In this document: positions 34,413-46,899 of the stretch, piece by piece
Position numbering within the stretch: position 1 is the stretch's first letter
How the letters are laid out: each line of letters opens with the position of its first letter
NCBI GenBank assembly: GCA_947652605.1
Contig: OX393578.1
Location: forward strand, 54,877,415 to 54,941,414
Direction: 5' to 3'
Length of the DNA stretch: 64,000 nt
DNA from: Elmis aenea
Taxonomy: Eukaryota > Arthropoda > Insecta > Coleoptera > Elmidae
Made by a program: the position numbers and the translations under genes
Notes under the pieces: model-generated
Database searches by the model: none
Told to the model about the DNA's origin: nothing
What the model saw: only the letters and a program-made list of their open reading frames with translations

Positions 34413-34899
34413 CCCCTTACCGCATATTGTATCAGATATGATACGTACCATATAAAGCGATATTAGTCATAGTTCTCATATAGTAACGCCATCTACAGTG
34501 TAGTATATTAACAATATACAGTTTCACGCGTAATATTTGAAAAATTGCGCCATCTATGTTGAACTACAGAAAATATACATTAAAAAACGTCAAAGAGCTT
34601 AACATTTCCCGCCTACTACCGCCATTTATGCAAATTGGGTAAATTTATGTTATTGCATTTTATTTATTTACATTATAAATTCGACGTGTAATTTTTTTTT
34701 ACTATAATAACGTCTAAATAAAAATTATGTATGTAGTATATATGCATGGTGTTACATATTAGAAAAAAAACAGAAAAGTTAAAAAATTTCGTCTTAAAAT
34801 AAAAATAAAATTTTTTTAACATTTTTTTAGCATTCTATAATATATTGTACACATTCAAAAAAATGTATTTGAAAATTTAAAAAGTCATGCAGTAAGGGG
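34413..34899. mobile_element. 487-bp TTAA MITE (piggyBac-type)
   Basis: Flanked by TTAA (34409-34412 and 34900-34903). The ends are CCCCTTACCGCAT and, inverted, CCCCTTACTGCAT, a 13-bp repeat with one mismatch. No coding sequence inside. Confidence 0.9.
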
Positions 34900-35186
34900 T
34901 TAATTGTTTAAAAATAGGGCTTAGCAGTAGTACCAAATATTTTCTCCATCAAGTTTCGTCCCGTTTTGTTATAAAATTGATTTAGTATTTAGTTATGGAG
35001 CACTATTCTGGTGGAGGTGTAGGGCAAAATAATAATTAAATATGTTTGATGTTACAAACTCGAGTTTAAAATTGTATTCCTGTGCATTTTTAAGGATTCT
35101 TAGTTATTCTGAAATACTGAATCAAGTAATAATGATACAAAATGGCATAGTTATAACAAACATAATTTATAATAGTATATTATATA

Positions 35187-35872
35187 CCAAGGTAGAGAAG
35201 TCAACTATTATAGCCTGAGGGCTCAGATTAGATCACGAGGCGCGAAGCGCCGAGGGATGTAAGGGCCCGAAGGCTATAAGACTTCTCTACCGTGGTGTAT
35301 ATACTATTTTTTTCACTACTAGTAAGACAAACCCATTTATGTTATGTACGCACTTTCTAACCTAAAATATAAAAAGTTAAGTACCTATCTATTCTATAGA
35401 AATATTGAATCTGCGTGTTACTCATCTTGCTAAATCACTATTGTTATTAAAAAACATTGTTTTTAAGCGATGGTTTCATCTAAAATACTGACATTATTAA
35501 AACTTTTCTCTTTTTTACGTTGTGTCAATCGACGGTGTGGATATTGACAACCGTCATTTATTACGGCGCGAAAGTCGTGTTATTTAAATACACCAAAGTT
35601 TTTAAAATTAAATTAATTTATTTAAACAACGTTTTAAATGCTAAAATACCGATAAAGAGAATTTCTCCATCATACTAAATCGTCCTATAATTTTTTTTTC
35701 TTTAAAACTACAACAGCATTATCAAAAAATATAAATTTGTTCATTATTCACCAGTGGTTAATAATGAAAAATTGTTTACCTGTAACCATGCATAGGTAGA
35801 GAAATTGAATTTCACGGCATTCTAATATACGTCATAATGCTACGCTATATTACTAGTAGTGAAAAAAAGTAT
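35187..35872. repeat. inverted-repeat element(s), non-coding
   Basis: Two palindromes lie side by side. TACCAAGGTAGAGAAGTC (35187) pairs with GACTTCTCTACCGTGGTGTA (about 35279-35298) around a short GC-rich hairpin (GGCGCGAAGCGCC). Then ATACTATTTTTTTCACTACT (35301) pairs with TTACTAGTAGTGAAAAAAAGT at the right end (35850-35872). The 35301-35872 segment looks like a 572-bp MITE with a ~24-bp terminal inverted repeat. No target duplication could be fixed. Confidence 0.65.
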
Positions 35873-36001
35873 TTTTCCTACGTAAAATGGTAACCCGAAA
35901 ACTGTCTACCAATGAAATATGGTTGTATATTCAATATTATCCAACTACTTTTGAATAGTATTTGAATGACATAAAACCGCTGAAAGGAGAGCAGCAAAAT
36001 A

Positions 36002-36713
36002 TGTTACAAAATTAGTTGTTTGAGTGTCAGCTTGACTGTTTGATTAAATCGATATTTGGTTACGAAACTCAAAACTAGAGCGTCATGCAATTTAGAACAT
36101 TAGCTCGGTCTCCGAGCGTCCTGTATTGTGTTAATGCCATATTACTCCGGCTAACATTGTGTTAGTAAACTAGCTTCCATTGTTTTAAGCTCCAGAACTT
36201 AAATGCGGAAGCAGTGTGGCCAAATTGACCACTACGGATCGTGCTACATGACCGATGAATTTGGTCAATAATTTTAAGTTAAATTAGCTTTTATTAATTA
36301 ACTTTACAGTTCAATTAAGTTCAGAGTTAACTAAAACCAAATAAGCAGTGATAAAAGTTGCATTCTCTTTTCTGCATTTAACACAGTTTTCACTTGTTTT
36401 AAAAAATACTTATAGAAATGCAATATTAAACTTAGTTTTTAAGCAGCAACATTCTCTTTTGTATTAAACCCAATATTTAATATGTTTTTGGATACATTAT
36501 CAATGTGTGAATGAAATTTGTTTCAAAAACTAAGTGAAACGTGTGTAGATTTAGTTATTATGTGAACATAGATAAAAATGCAGTTGCTATAAAGCGACAG
36601 GTTGGGAGTTCCGTTGTATTAGGTGCAAAGTTAAGTCGACAAATGTAGTCAATAAATTACTTGGGATAAATAAGTGTTTTATTTAATATTTAAACCTAAG
36701 TGGCGACGAGGAT
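36002..36713 (+). mobile_element. probable LTR remnant with tRNA-Ser primer-binding site
   Basis: At 36701-36713 the sequence TGGCGACGAGGAT is complementary to the 3' end of the eukaryotic serine tRNA with GCU anticodon plus CCA, a primer site used by insect Ty3/Gypsy elements. About 40 bp upstream are AATAAA-type signals (TCAATAAATTAC, GGATAAATAAG), as near an LTR end. TGTTACAAAATT at 36002 is a possible LTR start. The matching LTR and internal genes were not found, so the element would be a truncated relic, and the left boundary is a guess. Confidence 0.4.
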
Positions 36714-37534
36714 AAAAACTGTTAGAAAAAAGTGATCAACGAACGGTCAACCATCAACCTTCCGATGTAGGTACTATAAAATTAACATTTCCAGTTAATT
36801 CTTCATCACTATGCTTACATCCAGTTAATGTGATTTTGTGTTATACCGTTTAATTTAATTACGCTTTGAGCATGTATCGAGAGTTGGTTGGATTTTGACA
36901 TGTAGTGAAATTAGTATGACGCTTAACTTGCATGTTTAGACCATTAGTCTGATATAACTAACATTATTCATGAAGTTTAGTTGGGCGTTTATGGATGAAT
37001 TAACGACATAATGCACTAAGCAAAGTGAATAATCGTAACAGGAAAACGCTATGCGCAATGCACGGAGGGCACTGAAAATTTAACGTCAGTTTGCTTTATG
37101 TTTATTACGATTATTGTTTTGTTTTACGGTTTTGTTTTGTTTCTGAATATGGTTTCCTTAAATCATACATTGCTCTGTCATAAGCATTGTCTCACATAAA
37201 GATATGTTTATTATTAACTCGTTGCATTTAAAATGTAAAATTGTCAGCGGAAATTGTAAGGCTTTAGAATATTTTAAAGCTTCATCAGTTTATTTTGGTA
37301 AGTTTGTTTGAATAGTGTATAATGTGTATGTTGCAAGTTGTATGCTAGTCTTCATTGCTTAGTGATTGAATAAAATTATGCTTTTCGAACAAGTTTAGTG
37401 AGTTATGCGAATTAATTCCAATGAAAAACCACTCAATATAATTTTGCATTTTTTGTAATTTGTATTGGTAATTAGGATCTTGGATTTCATGAGCCAATTT
37501 ACTAGATTAGCACGAATCACAGCACAACTATGAC
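36714..37534. other. no gene seen
   Basis: AT-rich sequence downstream of the putative primer-binding site. I found no gag-like ORF and no repeat structure. Confidence 0.5.
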
Positions 37535-37539
37535 GTGAA

Positions 37540-38111
37540 AAGTACACTTCCATCTAAGTGTCTTTTTCAACCATCCATCAGGTCAGAAAACCGGTGTCTT
37601 TTAAGTCTTCTGTCTCCACGTCCCTTCAGCAATGGGTGTACAAGGATGTTGCTATGGCACTTTAGCCTCTCATGGTGTAACACTCTGCCTCTCAACATCT
37701 CTAACAAATGGTATATCCAGGTCACCATGCAGAGTTCGGTTGGTGACATGCCAAGGCGCATTTGCGTTTATTCTTAGCATTTTTGACGGATTTAAATTAT
37801 AGTTAAGTTGGACTTACTTTCACATACCCAAAATTCCGCTCCGTAATTTCACATGACAGTTTTGTACATAGTAATTTGTTCGCTAATGATAGGCTCGACC
37901 CTCTTCCAATCAACCAGTACATATCCTTCACTTTCAAATTTAACTGTTTTTGTTTTTTGATGATATTATCTTTGCAGGTCATTTTGCAATCTAAGTGAAA
38001 ACCCAAGTACTTAGCTTTGCTGGATTGTGGTGTGCCTGACAAAAATATGGCGCTTGAATAGGTATCTACTAATTTCTTAGCAGTTTTTGTACCAATTGTT
38101 AACAAACGCAA
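37540..38111 (-). pseudogene. Jockey-like non-LTR retrotransposon, RT C-terminal fragment
   Basis: The frame at 38111-37803 contains the Jockey-type block after the RT palm: AKYLGFHLDCKMTCKDNI, then KVKDMYWLIGRGSSLSLANK. Further along the minus strand, 37761-37567 encodes the family C-terminus (HERLKCHSNILVHPLL, then RRLKRHRFSDL). The two parts are in different frames and the segment between them is shortened. This is a dead, 5'-truncated fragment of the same group as the copies at 42790-43335, 46900-47835 and 50540-55154. Confidence 0.8.
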
Positions 38112-38559
38112 TCTATTTTATTTGGATATTCAACACAACAAATAAGACATAGCTTTATCATTATCTACTGTAGATTGAGGAATAATTTAACCATTTTGTT
38201 CCTTGTGGTTTCACCGAGAAACCACCTTTCAAATAATTTATTACATGATGCCCAGTGACCAAGCTTTAAAACCACTATTGCTATTTTATGTCTTATAGCA
38301 CCATCTCTTGACAAAAAGTAAAAGTTCGTACTAAAATAGGTCCGTATCTCCGTATACCAAAATTTCATTTAAATGTTTTGCATGGTGTAAGTCGATTTGT
38401 CAAACAGTGGTAAATTGCAAGAAAATATTAAATTTTACGCAATTAGTGGATGGTAATGGCTGGTAAGTAAATTTATCAGTGAATCATGATCAGGTGATAA
38501 TTTGTTTATGGATTTGCTTTTAAATTCAAAGTTATAAAAAATATTTATAAAAATATTTA

Positions 38560-38926
38560 AAGTGTGTTTCTTGTGCGCCGTTGGTTATCTGATGAAACCA
38601 CCGCTTTTTTATTCTATTATTGTAAAAAAAAAAATGTTAATTTTAAGATATTTTAAGTTAATGAAGCGAATAATAACTTTTTTTTATTGAAAAAATTTAT
38701 TTTGAGTTGAAAGTAAATTTATTTATTTTTAAATTATTAAACACCATGAAAAGGGAAAGTATTTTTTTGTCCCAGTAGTTATCTGATGAAACCACCAACT
38801 TTTTTCTATTTAGAAAAAAAATTATTACAAAGATGATTTTTTATTGTTCATGTTATGGTATTTTAAGTTAACATAGTAATTTTTTTTTTCTTTTTATCGA
38901 TAAAACTTATTTTGGGACTCAAAGGG
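38560..38926. repeat. ~190-bp tandem duplication next to a TTAA end
   Basis: GTTATCTGATGAAACCACC recurs at about 38584 and 38773, and both units continue with T-rich tracts, ATATTTTAAGTTAA or GTATTTTAAGTTAA, and AACTTATTTTG. The second unit ends GGGACTCAAAGGG followed by TTAA at 38927-38930. Read inward this is TTAA-CCCTTTGAGTCCC, a typical piggyBac-type terminus. The opposite end was not found. Confidence 0.5.
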
Positions 38927-38930
38927 TTAA

Positions 38931-40599
38931 ATTATTATGTAGAACATATTGTAATCAGACCTGGCTTTGGCACTCGTCCCGGATTGAAACATCCACAATT
39001 GAAGACTCAGGCTTTAACCGTATTCTCCTGATTTGGTTCCCTCCGACTACCATTAGTTTTCAAACGGGAATACACTCGGGAGGACAAAATTTATCGTAAA
39101 ATGAAGAGACCACAGCGGCTATTAAGTTTGCAAACCTCGACGAATAAGTCTACAAAGAGGATATAATAAGGTTAAAAACAACCCTGAAAAAACACATTGC
39201 GATTTGAGTAGATAATATAAGAAGTTATACCTACGTCATTTTTATTTCATTAAGCAACTGTTTTTATGACAAGCCGCAAACTTTTTAACCCACCCTCGTA
39301 TATACTTTCAGAGCAATGATAAAAGTGTATCAAAAAGAAAAACAATGAACGTATATAATTATGTTAATTAAACATGTAAATCTGTATTCATTATCTGTTT
39401 TATTTGTGGCATTACTTTTGGTACGACTAGGTATAAAAATATTCGGTTGAGAAATTGTGTCTCCCCCAATTAACTCACGAAGTATTTGCTAATAATGGAG
39501 TTAGTTGGGACATTGCAGTATCGAGGACACAATTACTGCAAGCGCTAGCAGAGTTTCAATTAAGACCACGATATATTGCAGTATTACTGTCTACTAGAGA
39601 GTAGATGTCGCAACAATCGCAGCTTTTAATGTTTCTTTTTGTGTGTAATTCGCTGAATTACGGCACAAAACGAGAATTCTAGTTTTTCCAACTACACCAG
39701 GCGCTTTAAAGGAGATCTCCAAGGTTTCCTTTTTGTGACGGCGGTTCTTTCAAATGATGGAAGCGAAATAAAGAAAATTTATTTGTAATCTTTGTCGACA
39801 TTTGCACAATGAAGACGCAAAACTATTCTTTAAGACCTAAATTGCTTCGGTATATTTACAAATTCTGCGAGTAAAATGTTAGGGTTAAGTGCTTAATTAA
39901 ACATTTCAATGGTTTTTTGTTAATCTGCTGAGTATTCTTAGTGATAGGGATGAAGTTACAAACGAAATTAAATTGAACTAAATAAATAAAATGCTTGTTT
40001 CGAATATCGTTACACTATAGTGGAACAAGAACAGAGAGGCGGCAATTACCGGAGTAGCGACGCGTGCTGAATTATAAATGTCATTGTGCAGATCAAAGGA
40101 TACGACTGGGAAGGTTTGGCGCGTTAGCAGAATAACGTGAAACGAAATGAAAACTCGAGCCCATACACCTGAAAACATGAGGACACGTCTATAAGTTTAT
40201 CGATGGCGTTATTGGAAGAAACATGAAATGATTTTTTTAGAGCGACGATATGAATATAGTTGGCTGTTGAAATCGTTGGGAAATTCGTTAGAATTAAGGT
40301 TGTAAAAGAAAACTGTACTTCTGTATAGATAAATAAGGTCAGATAAACACTCATAGCTGGTAATTAAATAGTTTTTTAACTAAAAGGATTTTTTACTGTC
40401 TTCTACCACCCCTTCGACAAAAAAAATTGAATTTATCTTAAAAAGTTTTAGTATTTATTAGATTCTCTATGTTTTAAACTACTTTTTCACATACTTTTCA
40501 TGAGACATTTATAAGAAGGGGGAACCAGATTCTGTATACCCTCTTCATAGAACAGAAGCGATTCCTACGCTGTTCCTTTGATGTTATTATCAGTCTTTT
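38931..40599. other. no gene seen
   Basis: Short ORFs at 39978-40354 on the minus strand show no family. No repeat boundaries were recognised. Confidence 0.5.
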
Positions 40600-41245
40600 T
40601 TATTTTAAAAGAGATTGTACCAATGCAAAGTAAAAAGTACGTAAGGTAGGAATAGATAGAATCGTTCTTAATTTTTTGAACAGGTATATTGTTTTTCTAA
40701 CTCGGGTACATAGATTATTAGTGTGTATGTCCCACCTGATAAATTTATTATTGTAATTCCTAAATATTTGCCAAAGTTTACTCGAGTTATTAGACAAGTA
40801 CAATCACAGTTATTTTTAAGATTGCATTTAACATCATGAATTTTAGTATTCTTCCAATTTGGTTGATAGTTTTTATATACAGCAAGTGTAATAATTTTTT
40901 GTTCATCATTAAGAGTGAGAATATTAGTATCCAACCATTGTTTAATAGGTTTAAGATCTTGCATTGCCATATTCAACAGTGTTATCTGCGTATGCTATCA
41001 GAGAGCCATGCATGTTTCACGATAGTAGTGAATCATTAATATATTAAGAATAATATTGGACCCAGAACTGTTCCTTGAGGCACACCACATGTGATAATTT
41101 TTGAGGCACTAAAGTAACTACCTACTTTAACAATTTGATGTCTATCAGATAAATAAGTTTTAACTAAGTTAAGGGCACTACGCCTTATTCCAATTGAATT
41201 TGATTTTTTAAGTAGTATAATATGGTTCACGGTGGCACAATTCAA
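40600..41245 (-). pseudogene. non-LTR retrotransposon RT fragment (CR1/L2-like group)
   Basis: The minus-strand frame at 41245-41036 matches RT blocks: GIRRSALNLVKTYLSDRHQI followed by CGVPQGTVLGPILFLIY, the strongly conserved GVPQG motif. The frame at 40976-40668 continues with the thumb-side pattern IKQWLDTNILTLNDEQK and FGKYLGITI, and 40803-40600 with RKTIYLFKKLRTILSIPTLR, across frameshifts. The FADD catalytic block between 41036 and 40976 is missing. The wording of the motifs fits the CR1/L2-like group better than the Jockey fragments of this window. The clade is uncertain. Confidence 0.7.
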
Positions 41246-42789
41246 GAATATAAAAAAGGTGTAATATTTTGTCTATTTATGGCCCAAACTTAAAAATATT
41301 GGCTTATTGAATTCTTAAAAAATAATATTTGCCGAACAAATGTGCATACATTAAAATTTATAGAAACGTGGCCACAGTTAGTAAGCTTTATTCGTATTTT
41401 TAAATCCACTGAAATGCAACCCTTAAATATATTAAAACAATAAACAATGAACATACGCAACTTTCATAAAAAGTTGCATTCAATATTTTTGGGGATATCT
41501 TTAAAATCGATTCCTTTTAGATATTGTACAATGAAAACTTTATGAAATTATCACAATTTCATTATGTTTAAATAAAACGATGGAATAGATCCTGTCGTTG
41601 TTAAACTATTGTGTCACAATATGCATAGTTATCGGTCAACTTAAATCCACCGGGACTATTTAATTTCTTGGAGCATTATTTATTTAGAGCTATGTGTATG
41701 TTATTTACTCTCCTCCAAAGTAGGTTTAAAGCGCTCCAGTAATTAATAAGACTGCAATACGGTAACGTATTTGGCTTGCGTCCAAATCGTTCCTGGAATA
41801 CGGTAAAATTGCAGCAAATGTGTACCAAGCTTAGGGAATTGGAAAATTCTTTTAGTTTAGCGTAATAGATTAGCTGTGTAACTGTCAATCACATCACTTT
41901 GTGTGTTCTCTCTTCCGAGTCATAGGTATTTGTGTTTTGGTGTCTTTCGTGATATGTAAAATAGCAAGATTCTAAAATAGAACGGGCAACATATCACTTT
42001 ACGTTAAACTGGTTATTTTATTTCGTTCTCGTTATAAATATGAACGTTGCACCGGAAGTTTTAATGGCTGCAATTTAAAACACATTTGTTTGGTATCTGT
42101 TGATACCCTATTTGATTGCGAAAAGCAATAAAATATGCATCTGGGATTTGTAAACCGATTGCCATTTGCAGGAATTCGTTTTTCCTGCAGCTGATGTTTC
42201 CTTCCTAATGTTGAAGATAATTTTAATTTCAATAACTTTACGAACTGGTCTTAAATTATAAGTAACTTAATTCTATTCCTGTTAGTAAACAAGTTAAGAT
42301 CTAAGAGTCGCGTAAAACCGTGTTTTAGATATTCTAACACTAAGGACAACCTATTCTTTTACACTAACACAAGCACTGACTCTACCTTGTTTTTTACACT
42401 ATTAATATCACCTTAAACCAACTTAAAGACTTCTTTTCTCTCAAGTCTTCATACTATGTTCGTGATAAGCTGGATAGCTTCGATTTTCACATGCTGCAAG
42501 TCCTTCGTGACTTCGGCCAAATTTATTGATTTCACTGTCCACAAACTCCACTCCAAGATCTCTATGGAGAACGTCAATTCTAATGTAGCATGGTGCATCC
42601 ACGGTGTTCCTTAATACTTTGTTTTAAAAAGTTTGTACTACTTTATTGTTGCTTTTTTTTGGTACAACCCCAGAGCTGTACCACACGTCTACTGTGGTTC
42701 TAATATTAGCTTGTATAGTGGAAGCTTATTATGTACTGATAAAGCGGAGCTTTTTTCTAATAATTAACACGTTTTTTGGTATTTAATAC
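41246..42789. other. no gene seen
   Basis: No supported ORF or repeat. Minus-strand ORFs at 41676-41888 and 42032-42232 lack any family signature. Confidence 0.5.
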
Positions 42790-43335
42790 CTAACTCTTCT
42801 TTTTTCTTTCCGACATGAGTTTTTCAACGAAGTTTAGTGTCAAATGTTAAGCTGAGGTGTTTGGCTGCGTTGGCGTATGGTATTATCTGACTATTCATGG
42901 TTACCGGAGTGTATTCTGTCCATATGTTGGTGAATTTAATATTGCCTAACTTGGTTACGTTAGATTTTATTCTCCTCCTTTTTGTCCAGCTTTGAAATAT
43001 ATTAATGGCTGCTTGCAGCTTATTTTCTGTTTCTTTCTTGTTTGCACCGACAGCTAGAATTGCAGTATTAACAGCAAACGAAGCTATGGTGTTCTTTTTT
43101 AGTTCTGGAAGATCACAAGTGAAGAGTACATAGAGGACTGGATTCAAGGCACTACCTTGTGGCCCTCCAGATTTAATTTCTTTAAGATCAGAGTAGGCAT
43201 CTCCTGCTTGCTCCCAAATTAATTGTCTTTTTAATAAAAACCACATCAGAATTTTTGTATATTTGTTTGGTAGGGATATGATTTAATTTGTGATGGTATG
43301 GAGGCCAAACCATATCAAATGCTTGGGCACATCAC
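42790..43335 (-). pseudogene. Jockey-like RT fragment (palm domain)
   Basis: Starting near 43330 the minus strand reads DVAQAFDMVW (RT block A, catalytic Asp present). After a frame change it continues IKSGGPQGSALNPVLYVLFT and DLPELKKN. The catalytic FADD box reads FAVN here, so the metal-binding Asp pair is lost. It then runs through KETENKLQAAINIFQSW to the AKHLSLTFDTKLR block. Ends near 42790. Clearly inactive. Confidence 0.8.
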
Positions 43336-45499
43336 GAAATAATGCAGAAAAAACTCTTTTCTCTTAATTTTAAAAATAAGCACAATGAATTTGAATTTAA
43401 CGAAAAATAAAAACAAAAAACTGGCCGAATTAAAAAACAAAAAAATATTGAAATTTTGAAACTTGTGAAGATTGCTAATTTTATAATCTGTAAATGTTTG
43501 AATAATTGAAGTGATTTCATTTAAATGTGATTTTATGTTTAATTAAAAAGTACTTCCGTTAGTCCTTAAGGATTATTTTCTAACAATTTATTTATTTAAC
43601 ACAACTTTTCATTTAAAATAGCTGTAGTATTGCATTTTTTGACTATAACATATAAAGAGGTTTTGTCTCGTTTATGCGCTTGTGTAAATTTAGTTAAAGT
43701 AATTTGAATAACATGTTTCTATTTTTGGAAAGTCTATTGCATCAATATCTTTAAAAAAAAAGAGTAATATTCCAACAAAATTGCTCTTCATGTTTCATTC
43801 TGCCTTACAACATTCCACGCTTTACGTCTTTTAAGTAATTTATATTTGAGAAACGCTCTAATTATTTAATTAATATAAATAAGTTTTAATAGAAATAACT
43901 TGTAATATTGTGACTAATTTTTGTAGAAGTGCTAGACCATCCTCTCGTCACTTGACAAGTTATTTTCTTGGTACTCTTACTTAAGAAATGATAAGTTTTA
44001 CAACTGCTCCAAGAAAATATATCATTTAAAAATAACATAAAAGTACTAAACAGTATATTACATAACAAAAGTTGCAAGAAGCATATTACGCACGAGTGAA
44101 AAAGTATTTCCACGAGTGCGTGATTGCTTTACAACTCGTGTTATGTAGCATAGTTTTTCTACGATCATATAATACCTACGATTTTAATGGCTTTTTGGCT
44201 AATAATACGTTGTCTTGTCAAGTTTGACGTGAGCCTACTTTGACATTTCTAGACAAGTGTGCGTTTTGCTTACCGTGCGTTGTAACTCATTTACTGGGCA
44301 TGCAGGAAGTGTTTGACGTAAGGCTACTTCGATCTTTCTAGACAAGTGTGCGTTTTTCTTCCTGTGCGTAAGGACTCACTTACTTTGCATGCAGGCTGTA
44401 CAGTGAGAGTCATTTACATTAGTGCTAGTAGAAAAAACTATTTTCATTACAGAACTAATAACAATAGTAGATTTAAGTTGGTCACAGATATCTTTTCACA
44501 ACAGTTGTTGTTAAGTAGGTGTCGTAATAAATAATCAAGATAATAATCAAATTTACAACACATAAGTAGTTGTTTACATTTAAAAAAACTTCCTCCAAGT
44601 ACGATCAAAAGCAAAGGGTGACCACAACCTTTTAATAATTATGCAAAAATCCAAAAAATTTAATCGCTTTCCTTGTTGAAGATTTACACCCACTTAACAC
44701 TAAATTTAAAGGCTATCTGCCCCTTAAAACCCTAAGCCATTAACCTTGTCACAATTTATAAAAGAGCTTGGGTTTAAAAGGAAAGAATTCGAGATTTTTA
44801 ACGTTAAATAACATTTTTAATCTGCGTGTTTCTGCGCGAAATACACGCAAATAGCAAAGTACAACAATCGTTTATTGTATCACAAGCAAAATCAAAGTTG
44901 TTAGATATTTTTGAATCATGCTATAGTTATTTGTAGATAAAAAGCGAGTTTAAAGTTGCCTTGTTCTTGTGAACTGTTTGCATGGCGATTAAAACTTTAG
45001 CGTTTTTGGTTATTTATAAACGCACTTAATATCTGAGTCGTTTCTTTTCTGCTAGGATTAATTAAAACTAAACATACTGTATTAATTTAGTTTAACAACA
45101 CGTTTGTGGTAAATTTAGTTATCCATTTAAGGTAGAGCAACAGCAATATCAAATAACGGCTTGGAGGCGCTGGTCAGATGTTAAACAACCCCTAGGTGAG
45201 TATTAGCGGTCGAAGGTATCGCGTGCATATCCAGGAATCACCGTGTTTTGAGCGGACGGTAATCAACCATGCGGCCTCTAATAACATGGTGTTACATGGC
45301 AGCCGATGTAATTGAATATTTGAATATTTCACATAAAGCCCGCTCGCCCTCTCCGATTACTGAAAACACCAGCGGTACTAAAACTAAATAACTATTCCAG
45401 AATATTTAAATGAACCTGTATATTGCTTGCCCACTACCAGTAACATTATCCATATGTTATAAAACAGAGGTAATAGTTGTGTATAAGTTGTTTCCGGGT
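43336..45499. other. no gene seen; two small repeat structures
   Basis: An inverted repeat of about 95 bp lies at 44053-44147 (ACATAACAAAAGTTGCAAG against its complement, with ACGCACGAGTG at the inner side). A two-copy tandem duplication with an 89-bp period lies at 44222-44399 (GTTTGACGT at 44222 and 44311, each followed by TCTAGACAAGTGTGCGTTTT). No coding region is supported. Confidence 0.6.
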
Positions 45500-46822
45500 T
45501 GGAAGCGCGTCGAAGGTTTCTTTACAACCCTCGTTTCGTCCTCCTTTATCAGTGACATCTTCAGGGTTGTTGGTTAAACAGTAACTGGCGAGTCATGGAG
45601 TATTTATATTAGGCTGTGGTTGATGATGCGTGACGGGCGCTGAAACGTGCAATCTACTGGTTATCCGCCTCTTCCAAGAATTATGGAGGAAGTAGCTGTT
45701 GTCTCGATTGATGTTGTTTGCGTTTCTAAGTATCTCTATGGCTTCCTGAATTTTCCGGGGGTAGTATCTTCATGTTCTCGATCTCACTTCTGTTTCAGCG
45801 AATTTGATGTTGTGCCCGGTATTATGTTTGTGTTCAGCTAATGCTGATTGAGTGATATGTTAGTTTGGTGTCCCTTTCGTGGTCACTGATTCGCGTGTTG
45901 ATTGTTCTTCGTGTCTCCCCGATGTAGACCTTGCCGCATGTGCAGGGTATTTTATAAACCCCCTTGGTTTGAAGCGGGACTATCCTTGACGCTAGGTAGG
46001 CACTCTGATAATTTTTTGGGTGTTGAACGACGTTCGAATGTCATGTTTTTGGAGAATTTTGCTGATTCTGTTACAATCTTGATATATGGTGCTTGTTGAT
46101 GTAGTGGTCGTGTTTTTAGTTGGTCTGATCTTGTGTGATGGTTTGTTGGAATTCCCGTTTGTTGTAGCTATTGTTGGTTAGAGCATCCGTTACTTTAACT
46201 AGTTCTGATGATAGGGAGTCCGGTTCGGAACGTGTAACTGCCCTATGAACTAGCAGGTTGTTGACGGATTGTTTTTGTGACGGGTGATGGTGAGACAGCT
46301 CGTTCAGGTAATGGTTGGTGTGTATTGGCTTCCGGTAGACCGAGTGTCCCAATATTTACGGTTAGGCAGTCGAGTCATGAGTACGTCCAGAAATGGTAGC
46401 GGGCCGTTACTTTCGATTTCCATGGTAAACTGAATATCTGGATGATGTGCGTTTAAATGTGTCAGGAATTCGGTTAAAGTATTCCGTCCATGTGTCCAGA
46501 TGATAAATGTGTCATCGATGTATCTGAACCAGCATTTTGGTTTTAATGGGATCGAATCCAATACTTCTAAAAGCTTCCACAAATATGTTGGCTACGACTT
46601 ATGATAGAGGGGAGCCCATAGCTGCTCCTGCGATCTGCTCGTAGAGGTTGTAGTTATTCGATTCTCAACTGTTTTTGTACAAATTATTGTATTCATTTTT
46701 AATCCCTGTTTATCATACAATCTGTCCTCGAGACATTCAGTATTATTTTTGTCGAAAATTACATATAGGAGGCCATCAAGAAACCGACTCCTTTTTCTCT
46801 GTCGTTTAATTTTGTGTTTCAT
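45500..46822 (-). pseudogene. Penelope-like retroelement, RT plus GIY-YIG remnant
   Basis: On the minus strand near 46640 the motif AAMGSPLS, typical of Penelope-like RTs, is followed by an in-frame stop. After a frame change comes CWFRYIDDTFIIWTHG (catalytic YIDD, about 46510-46470), then LPFLDVLMTR and, again shifted, HSVYRKPIHTNHYLN. Around 45950-45890 the sequence reads VYKIPCTCGKVYIGETRR, the core of the GIY-YIG endonuclease that these elements carry C-terminally, then ISALAEHKHNTGH. At least three frame breaks and stops disable it. The RT N-terminal part is missing. Penelope elements prime at target nicks made by the GIY-YIG nuclease. Confidence 0.85.
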
Positions 46823-46899
46823 TTTAAACTAACTTAAAATCTAGTTGGCAAGTCATTTGGATTATGTCTGTAAGGTCTACTTGTTTCATTTATTCTTAG

